This document shows, one piece after another, positions 21,227 through 26,951 of a DNA stretch of 37,013 nt. The position numbers and the translations under genes were made by a program. Location of the stretch: the IMG/VR virus record IMGVR_UViG_3300041809_000603, positions 1 to 37,013 of that record. One strand, given 5' to 3'. This DNA comes from a virus. The notes under the pieces are model-generated. The model made no database searches, had not been told where the DNA came from, and saw only the letters and a program-made list of their open reading frames with translations. Every line of letters begins with the position of its first letter. The first letter of the stretch is position 1.

Positions 21227-21661
21227 ATGCTCGCGTTTGCCGCTCTCGCAGAGGTTGGGCTCGCCGCCGAGCCGGACGAGAGCACCGCGCCGGTCTCGTT
21301 CGCGGTCAGTTTCAGCAACGTCAATGCCGGCCTCATCAAATATTCCCTGCTGTGGACGACGGACGGCGGCGGCGACCTCACGGCCACGTTTCAAATACCG
21401 ACCGGGCATCTGCAGCAGATCGTTTTCGGCGGCGGCTATGGCGGCTATTCGGCGACGTTGGAAGACGCCGACGGCGTCGACCTGTTCGCCGGCCTCGGCG
21501 ACAGTCTTTCAACGGACGAAGCCGTGGTGCCCGTCGTTTCATCGCTGCGGCCGATGCTCAATGACGGCACGCTCGGCAGTCCGCCAGGCACGGTGACGCT
21601 AACGATCAGCTCGGTCGAAGGCGGCGACTCGGGACGGATCGACATTATTCTTGGGCCGTAG
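21227..21661 (+). CDS. Beta-rich virion protein, paralog B
   Basis: This 144-residue protein starts at ATG 21227, three bases after paralog A's stop, and shares all its conserved blocks. It differs at the N-terminus, where it has an extra 20 residues beginning MLAFAALAEVGLAAEP. That segment is nearly repeated at the start of the large tail gene at 32604 (MLGFGAIAEVGLADEP). Paralog A lacks this segment. The function is unknown; it is a probable virion part. Confidence 0.6.
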   Translation: MLAFAALAEVGLAAEPDESTAPVSFAVSFSNVNAGLIKYSLLWTTDGGGDLTATFQIPTGHLQQIVFGGGYGGYSATLEDADGVDLFAGLGDSLSTDEAVVPVVSSLRPMLNDGTLGSPPGTVTLTISSVEGGDSGRIDIILGP

Positions 21662-21675
21662 GGCGGGGGCAGGCA

Positions 21676-22707
21676 ATGGAGCTCGTCACCGTCAGTACGG
21701 TGCTGGTGCCGGCGGTGCCGGCCTATTCCGGCCAAGGAGCCTACGACCTGGTCGCGCTCGACGCGATCACGCAAGAGCTGCGCGATTGCAACACGCGGCT
21801 TTATCCGGCGATCCTGAGCTGGATCACGCAGGCCTCGGCCGCCTGTATCAAATTCATCGATCGCGTTCCGCAGATCGAGACGGTGCAAGACCTGTTCTAT
21901 CCGCCGCGGGATTATTGGCCGGCGCCGACAGTCATTGGCGGCCTGCGCCCGCTGCAGTTGACGCGCTACCCGATCGCGTGCTCGCCGTCACCGGCCGGAA
22001 CGCCGCCGCCGCTCGCGCCGGTGCTGTCCTATGTGCCAGGCGGCGCGCTCGCCAAGGCGACCTACTACGTGAAGATCACCTACGTCACACCGACGGGTGA
22101 GACGGCGACCTCATTGGAGGCGACGCTCGTCGTGCCGGCGAACAATCTTCTTGTGGTCGCGGGCCCGATCGCTGACGGCGAGCAAATTGCGGTCGGCTGG
22201 AATTGCTACATCGGCACGGCGAGTTGGGGCGAGACGCTGCAGAATTCCGATCCTCTGCAGGTCGGCTCGGCCTTCACGCTGCCGAGCGGCGGCCTGGTCG
22301 ACGGCGCCGCCATGCCGAATTACATTTTGGTCGTCGAGAACAACAATCCGCTGGCCGAAGGCCAGGATCTCGACTTCATCGTCAAAAAGGCTGAGGGCCA
22401 GCTCATCCGGCTTGACAGCAACGGTTATCCGCGGCGCTGGCCGGCCTACATCGATCAAATTCAATATCCGAGCGGCTTCGATGTGACGCTGCCGATCTTT
22501 CAGGATCTCGCCGACGCGGTGACGCGCATGGTGCGCGATCGCTATTTCGCGCGCGATCGCGACGGCCGGCTGCGCTCGGAGAACACGGTCGGCGTTTACG
22601 AAGCGACGTACTGGTTCGGCTCCGGACCTGGCGCTGAGGTCAAGAACCTGGCGCCTGACGTGCAGGCGATCCTCGAAATGTATCGCGTCCCGGTGTGCGG
22701 CGCTTGA
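21676..22707 (+). CDS. Head-tail connector with inserted fn3/Ig-like domain
   Basis: This 343-residue protein has the ends of a connector/adaptor (gp6-like). An N-terminal helical part (LDAITQELRDCNTRLYPAILSWI...CIKFIDR) leads to RPLQLTRYPI. The C-terminal part contains DLDFIVKKAEGQLIRLDSNG, YPSGFDVTLPIFQDLADAVTRMV and LAPDVQAILEMYRVP. Residues about 110-212, between these, form an extra domain (ATYYVKITYVTPTGETATS... VGWNCYIGTASW) with fn3/Ig-like strand pattern. Adaptor rings sit below the portal. The inserted domain would point outward and could decorate the neck. Confidence 0.7.
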   Translation: MELVTVSTVLVPAVPAYSGQGAYDLVALDAITQELRDCNTRLYPAILSWITQASAACIKFIDRVPQIETVQDLFYPPRDYWPAPTVIGGLRPLQLTRYPIACSPSPAGTPPPLAPVLSYVPGGALAKATYYVKITYVTPTGETATSLEATLVVPANNLLVVAGPIADGEQIAVGWNCYIGTASWGETLQNSDPLQVGSAFTLPSGGLVDGAAMPNYILVVENNNPLAEGQDLDFIVKKAEGQLIRLDSNGYPRRWPAYIDQIQYPSGFDVTLPIFQDLADAVTRMVRDRYFARDRDGRLRSENTVGVYEATYWFGSGPGAEVKNLAPDVQAILEMYRVPVCGA

Positions 22708-22708
22708 A

Positions 22709-23098
22709 ATGTCGCGCATCGACGAGAACGCGAAAGCAGCCTTCCGCCGCGCGCTGCACAAGACCGGCGTGCGCGTGATCTTCCGCCGCATCAGCGGCCA
22801 GGCCGGCGTCGGCTCCGGCGTGACGACACGCGACTGCCCGGTGACGGCGATCTTCCGCAGCTACATGGCGGCGACGCCGATCGGCGGCTCGCTGGCACCG
22901 GATTCCATCACGGAAGGCGATCGGCAGTTCATGGTGCTTGAGGACGATTTGCTCGACGGCGGCTTCCCGGTGCCGCTGCTCAAGAACGATCGCATCGTCT
23001 TTTCCGAAAGCTCCAATGAGACGTTCAACATCGTCGATATTGACTACGGCACAAGGCGCGCAGCCGGCGTGATCGAGGGCCGCGCAAGAGGCGCTTGA
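22709..23098 (+). CDS. Head-closure / head-tail joining protein
   Basis: This 129-residue protein begins MSRIDENAKAAFRRALHKTG, then VRVIFRRISGQAGVGSGV and a strand-rich remainder (DRQFMVLEDDLLDGGFPVPLLKNDRIVF). Size, order after the connector and the start-helix/beta layout match head-closure (stopper) proteins of siphoviruses. It starts one base after the connector stop. No invariant motif proves it. Confidence 0.55.
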   Translation: MSRIDENAKAAFRRALHKTGVRVIFRRISGQAGVGSGVTTRDCPVTAIFRSYMAATPIGGSLAPDSITEGDRQFMVLEDDLLDGGFPVPLLKNDRIVFSESSNETFNIVDIDYGTRRAAGVIEGRARGA

Positions 23099-23628
23099 TG
23101 CTTGGCATCGTGCTCGGTGGCGCTCTGTCGGTTTGGGCGGAATATGACGAGACGCGCGCGATGTGCGAACGCGCCGGCGTCAAGCACATGGCTTTCGCCG
23201 TCAATGACATGATCCCGGCTTTCCCTGGGCTGTGTCATGCGGTGACGCTGCATCCGGAGACAAAGCTGCCGGCGTGGCTCGAGGCCCGGGAAACGAAGGG
23301 TCATCCACGGCCGGTCGAGGTTTGGTCGAAGCGCCGGGACGGCCTCAAGCTGGTGACGCGAACCTGCCGAAACTGGCTCGGCTCATCCGGCATGTTCGCG
23401 ATCGACGCTGCGCTCGCCTGGGATTGCTCGGCCGTCGTGTTGTGCGGCGTGCCGATGGCGGAATGGGGCGGCCACTTTCTCCGCGGCACGGCCTGGAGTG
23501 AGGTCAACGATTTTTGGCCCGCCTGGATCGTGCGGCGCGCCGAGCTGGCGCCGGCGGTCCGCAGCTGCTCCGGCCGCACCGCCGAACTGTTCGGCCTGCC
23601 GACCGATGATTTCATTCGAGGGCTGTGA
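23098..23628 (+). CDS. DUF115/sialyltransferase-fold-like protein, paralog 1
   Basis: This 176-residue protein starts at ATG 23098, sharing one base with the preceding stop. It begins MLGIVLGGALSVWAEYDE, a Rossmann-like first strand, and has FAVNDMIPAFPGLCHAVTLH, then GSSGMFAIDAALAWDCSAVVLCGVPM. The last resembles the SG..A...A...G...IyL.G.D pattern of DUF115 (Maf-flagellin) and CST-type sialyltransferases. It ends in SGRTAELFGLPTDDFI. The next gene is a tandem paralog. Glycan transfer or nucleotide-sugar binding is inferred from that one motif; no virion role is proven. Confidence 0.5.
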   Translation: MLGIVLGGALSVWAEYDETRAMCERAGVKHMAFAVNDMIPAFPGLCHAVTLHPETKLPAWLEARETKGHPRPVEVWSKRRDGLKLVTRTCRNWLGSSGMFAIDAALAWDCSAVVLCGVPMAEWGGHFLRGTAWSEVNDFWPAWIVRRAELAPAVRSCSGRTAELFGLPTDDFIRGL

Positions 23629-24155
23629 TGATCGGCGTTGTGCTCGGCGGTGCGCGATCGGTCGACGCTGAATTCGAGCTGGCCAAAGCGATGTGCGCGC
23701 GCACCGGCGTCGAGCCCGTCGTGTTCGCGATCAACGACAAGATTCCGGAATATCCCGGGCGCTGCCATGCGGTGACGCTGCATTTCGACAAACTGCCGGC
23801 CTGGCTCGGTGAGCGCCGCGCTAACGGATTCCCTGATCCGCTCGAGGTGTGGGCGGCGAGTTGGGACACTCATCGGCCACTGGTGACGCGCGGCGCTGAG
23901 GAGCGGCGCGGCTCCTCGGGCATGCTCGCGATCGAGGCCGCGCGCGCTGCCGGCTGCGGCAAGGTCTTGTTGTGCGGCGTGCCGATGGTCGCCGGCGAGG
24001 GCCATTTCAAACGCGGCATGCCGTGGGACGACGTTGTCAGCTATCAGACGGCATGGACGCTCCGGCGCGAACTCCTGGCGCCGATCGTGCGCAGTTTCTC
24101 CGGCTGGACCGCGCACCTGTTCGGCGCGCCGACTGACGAATTCATAAGCAAGTGA
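23628..24155 (+). CDS. DUF115/sialyltransferase-fold-like protein, paralog 2
   Basis: This 175-residue protein starts at ATG 23628, sharing one base with the stop of paralog 1. The conserved blocks are VLGGARSV, FAINDKIPEYPGRCHAVTLH, LPAWLGERR, GSSGMLAIEAARAAGCGKVL followed by LCGVPM, GHFKRGMPWDDV and SGWTAHLFGAPTDEFI. Co-linear similarity over the full length shows an old tandem duplication, now well diverged. Function as for paralog 1: possibly a nucleotide-sugar-binding or glycosyltransferase-like enzyme within the head-tail module. Confidence 0.5.
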   Translation: MIGVVLGGARSVDAEFELAKAMCARTGVEPVVFAINDKIPEYPGRCHAVTLHFDKLPAWLGERRANGFPDPLEVWAASWDTHRPLVTRGAEERRGSSGMLAIEAARAAGCGKVLLCGVPMVAGEGHFKRGMPWDDVVSYQTAWTLRRELLAPIVRSFSGWTAHLFGAPTDEFISK

Positions 24156-24164
24156 GGGCGTCGG

Positions 24165-24353
24165 ATGCCGAAAGAGCGCGACGCCTATGTGCGGGTGATG
24201 TTTCCGAGCGGCGGGTCGTTCTGCGTGCGTGCGGATCGTTCCGGCATCGTCTTCAACGCCGATGGCGTGTGGATCGATGAAGAGCTCGCTGCGAACATGC
24301 TTTTCATCAAAATCTGGAAGCTGGAGCTCGCCGAGCCGGCCGGCCGCTGCTGA
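24165..24353 (+). CDS. Hypothetical protein (62 aa)
   Basis: It starts at ATG 24165. The product is strand-rich (AYVRVMFPSGGSFCVRADRS, then GIVFNADGVWIDEE). Its stop shares one base with the next start (TGATG at 24351-24355). I see no motif. Its place between the paralog pair and the tail-completion gene suggests a minor structural or regulatory role. Confidence 0.45.
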   Translation: MPKERDAYVRVMFPSGGSFCVRADRSGIVFNADGVWIDEELAANMLFIKIWKLELAEPAGRC

Positions 24354-24832
24354 TGCCGGACGTCAACGTCAAGGTCATCGACGGGCCGGCCGAGCTCACG
24401 CTCGAAAAGCTGCCTGACGACATAAAGGCCGAGCTGTTCAAATCCGCGAGCCAATGGGCGGACGTGCTCGCCTACACGATGACCGCGAAGGCGAGCGGCG
24501 ACGTTACCAAAATCCGCACCGGCAAGCTCGCCGGCAGCTTCAAGACCAGCAAGAAAGCGGACGAGCGCATCAAGGCGTCAGCCTACAGCCGCGATCCGGT
24601 GCTCAACATTCTGGAGCACGGCGGCGATATTCCGCCGCATCTCATCAGGCCTGACAAAAAGCGCGCGCTGCATTTTCTCGGCACGTCCGGCGAGACGTTT
24701 GCAGCGGTAACGCATTTCAAGGGCGCGCGCATCCCGCCGCACTCAATCGTGCAGTCGACCTTCGACGAGAAAAAGCAGGAGATCGTCGAGGATATGACCG
24801 GGATCATCGCCAAGGCCAGCGACGCGCCATGA
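24353..24832 (+). CDS. Tail-completion / neck protein (HK97 gp10-like)
   Basis: This 159-residue protein is patterned as in HK97 gp10-like neck proteins. It has a helical N-terminus (LPDDIKAELFKSASQWADVLAYTMTAKA), then TGKLAGSFKTSKKADERIKASAYSRD, and the typical NILEHGGDIPPHLI. The stop overlaps the next start by the ATGA pattern (24829-24832). It should join the tail tube to the closed head. The assignment rests on the pattern and on the genes either side. Confidence 0.65.
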   Translation: MPDVNVKVIDGPAELTLEKLPDDIKAELFKSASQWADVLAYTMTAKASGDVTKIRTGKLAGSFKTSKKADERIKASAYSRDPVLNILEHGGDIPPHLIRPDKKRALHFLGTSGETFAAVTHFKGARIPPHSIVQSTFDEKKQEIVEDMTGIIAKASDAP

Positions 24833-25296
24833 GCGTATCGCGTGAGGACGTTATGGGCGCCCTGCAGACGGCGCTCACCGGCCTGTCGATCACGCTGCCT
24901 GAAAACCAAGGCGGCGCGACCTTCACCCTGAAATTCGTCGCGCGCCGCGTGCGCGATCCTGAGAACGTCGATAGCTCCGACCGACCGTGCATCTATTTGG
25001 TCGAACACATCGACAATTGGGAATCGCAAGCGCTCGACGTTCCGTCCGTCCGCATCATGAACGTGTGGGCGCTGCTCTACATCGACACCGGGACCAATGA
25101 GAACCTGGTGCCGATGACGCAGGTCAATCTTTTCATCGAGCAGATGGAAGCGACCTTCGATCCGGATAACGGCTCCGGCGCGACACTCGCCGGTTACGTG
25201 CGGTCGGTGAAGCTCGCCGGTGAAGGCGTGCGCGCCGCCGGCGACACCACCGGAAAAATGTTCGCGGCGATCCCGATCAACATCGTGATTCCGTAA
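24829..25296 (+). CDS. Tail terminator protein
   Basis: This 155-residue protein has an N-terminal helix (REDVMGALQTALTGL), then a strand-rich centre (DRPCIYLVEHIDNWE, RIMNVWALLYIDTGTNE) and LFIEQMEATFDP, and a C-terminal strand block (MFAAIPINIVIP). This is the layout of siphovirus tail terminators (lambda gpU/HK97 gp... type). Place directly before the major tail protein supports this. It caps the tail tube and meets the head. Confidence 0.65.
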   Translation: MSVSREDVMGALQTALTGLSITLPENQGGATFTLKFVARRVRDPENVDSSDRPCIYLVEHIDNWESQALDVPSVRIMNVWALLYIDTGTNENLVPMTQVNLFIEQMEATFDPDNGSGATLAGYVRSVKLAGEGVRAAGDTTGKMFAAIPINIVIP

Positions 25297-25367
25297 GTCT
25301 TCTACACCGGCGCGGCTGGCAGCGCCTTTCTCCTCACCCTCCCTGAAAACTTGAAAGGCGGTCTGTC

Positions 25368-26267
25368 ATGGCTGGAGTTGGAGCGGGCATCCTGTCCCCG
25401 TCGCTGCTCAATCTGTTCGTCGGCAAAGCGTTCGTCACGTTTCAACGGCAATATCCGGTGGCGATCGCCGACGCCGCGCCGGTGCACCTTGGGCTCCTAA
25501 GCGACATTGATTACACGCCGGACATTCCGATCATCCGGTATGTCAACGAAACCGGCGGCATCGCCTACGTCGCGCAAGCGCAGCCGCAGATGTACGGCGG
25601 CAAGGCCAAGATCACGCTCAACGAGTTGACGATCTACAATCTCGGCCTGTTGCTGCAGGGCAATCCGGACTATTCGACGCCGTCGGCGCCGAAGCTGCTC
25701 ATCTACGGGCTGCAGGCGGCGCTGACCGGCCAGCTCATCATCACGATGACCAACGGCACCGGGCCGCGGCATCAGCTCACCATCACCAACGCGCTGCTCA
25801 CGCCGGCGGAAGCGTTCAAGCCGGTGAGCAAGGAATACGGCAACCTGGTGCTCAACATGGAGCACCTCGCCGATCAAAACGGCGAGTTTGGCACCTCGAT
25901 CCTACTGCCGGACGTGAACTCGATCGTGCCCACCAACATCACGGCGCCGTTCATCACGACCGCGGTCGCGTCGACGAGCCCGAAGGTGCCCGCCGGCGGA
26001 ACGCCGGCCGCTGCCACAGTCGGAATCCCTTGCAATTGCAACAGCGGTCAGTGGACCTACGGCGTTGGGGGAAACTTTACCTTCCAGTGGTACACGAACA
26101 CGACCGCCGCCAACACCGGCGGCACCATCATCTCCGGCGCCACCAAGCAGAATTTCACGCCGGTTTCGGGCGACATTGGCAAATATCTCTACTGTGTTGT
26201 CACGGTCACCAATACGGTCGGACCGACCAGCACGCCGAGCGGCGTAACGCAGACGGTCGCTTCGTAA
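25368..26267 (+). CDS. Major tail protein with C-terminal Ig-like domain
   Basis: This 299-residue protein starts at ATG 25368 behind GAAAGGCGG. The tube domain (residues 1-190) has strands and ALLTPAEAFKPVSKEYGNLVLNMEHLAD, ending TSILLPD, as expected for a siphovirus tube subunit. A linker leads to a C-terminal Ig-like domain (about 195-299) with FTFQWYTNTTAANTGGTIISG and FTPVSGDIGKYLYCVVTVTN. The W...Y.C.V.V.N spacing is typical of bacterial Ig-like domains. The Ig domain would stud the tail surface and could bind host surface sugars. The gene lies 71 bp after the terminator gene, so it may have its own promoter. Confidence 0.8.
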   Translation: MAGVGAGILSPSLLNLFVGKAFVTFQRQYPVAIADAAPVHLGLLSDIDYTPDIPIIRYVNETGGIAYVAQAQPQMYGGKAKITLNELTIYNLGLLLQGNPDYSTPSAPKLLIYGLQAALTGQLIITMTNGTGPRHQLTITNALLTPAEAFKPVSKEYGNLVLNMEHLADQNGEFGTSILLPDVNSIVPTNITAPFITTAVASTSPKVPAGGTPAAATVGIPCNCNSGQWTYGVGGNFTFQWYTNTTAANTGGTIISGATKQNFTPVSGDIGKYLYCVVTVTNTVGPTSTPSGVTQTVAS

Positions 26268-26283
26268 CGCATAGGAGTAAAAC

Positions 26284-26742
26284 TTGGACTTCCTCACGAT
26301 CGCGCCCGCGGCGCCGACGAAAGTCGACGTCGAGGGCGGCTCTGTCGAGGTCCGCGGAATTGGCTTGCGCGACGCAGCAAATTTGCTGCGTCGCTTTCCG
26401 CTTCTTCTGGACCTGTTTTCAGATCAACCAACGACCGTCGGCGGCTTGATACAGTCGGCGCCGGACGCGTGCGCGGCGATCTTCGCGATCGGCGCGGGCA
26501 AAGGCGGCGACGCCGCCGTCGAAGCCGTCTTCGATCAGCTCTCGCTGGAATCCCAACTCGACGTGCTTGAGGCGATCGTCAAGCGCACGGTGCCGAAGGG
26601 ATGGGCACCTTTTTTCGAAAAGCTGTCGGTCCTGTGGAGCTCCCCGGCGCGGCCGCCAGCTGGTTCGCCGGAAGCGGCAGCGATCGAGCGCGACCTGGGC
26701 GGAATGCCACAAAGCTATGTGGAGCCGCCATCGAGCTCCTAA
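26284..26742 (+). CDS. Tail assembly chaperone, zero-frame product (G-like)
   Basis: This 152-residue protein starts at TTG 26284 with AGGAGT seven bases upstream. It is helical, with the first helix DFLTIAPAA region, IGLRDAANLLRRFPLLLDLF and later LDVLEAIVKRTVPKGWAPFFEKL. Size and place between major tail protein and tape measure fit lambda gpG. A slippery TTTTTTC at 26610-26616 lets some ribosomes shift into the -1 frame and make a longer fusion. The normal-frame C-terminus (SPARPPAGSPEAAAIERDLGG) is Pro/Ala-rich. Confidence 0.7.
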   Translation: MDFLTIAPAAPTKVDVEGGSVEVRGIGLRDAANLLRRFPLLLDLFSDQPTTVGGLIQSAPDACAAIFAIGAGKGGDAAVEAVFDQLSLESQLDVLEAIVKRTVPKGWAPFFEKLSVLWSSPARPPAGSPEAAAIERDLGGMPQSYVEPPSSS

Positions 26743-26951
26743 AGGCCGAGCACAAGGTGAGCGAGGCCGAGATTTTCAGTTACACGCCGCTGCAGCTGTT
26801 CGCCTACGTCGAGCTCGTCAACGCGCGGCTCAATCGCATGTATGCCGCGGACCTTTACGACCGCGCGGTCGCTGCGCAGGGCGGCTTGAGCGAGATCAAT
26901 TCGCGCATCCGCACTTACGCGCGGTTAGGCGAGCCCCATGCCAAAAGTTGA
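26284..26951 (+). CDS. Tail assembly chaperone, -1 frameshift fusion (GT-like)
   Basis: If ribosomes slip back one base on T_TTT_TTC (26610-26616), translation continues in the -1 frame to the stop at 26951. This gives about 222 residues: 111 from the first frame and 111 from the second. The second part ends with a clear helical segment (AIELLKAEHKVSEAEIFSYT, LQLFAYVELVNARLNRMYAADLYDR) typical of the T part. This frame also has a local ATG at 26601, so separate expression is an alternative. In lambda, HK97 and most long-tailed phages such fusions guide tape measure assembly. Confidence 0.6.
26610..26616 (+). other. Slippery heptamer for -1 frameshift
   Basis: T TTT TTC (codons CCT TTT TTC in frame zero) is a classic X XXY YYZ heptamer, allowing tRNA re-pairing one base back (TTT TTT). 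It lies in the 26284 gene, well before its stop at 26740-26742, and the -1 frame is open from before this point to 26951. I did not find a clear stimulatory pseudoknot. Confidence 0.6.
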
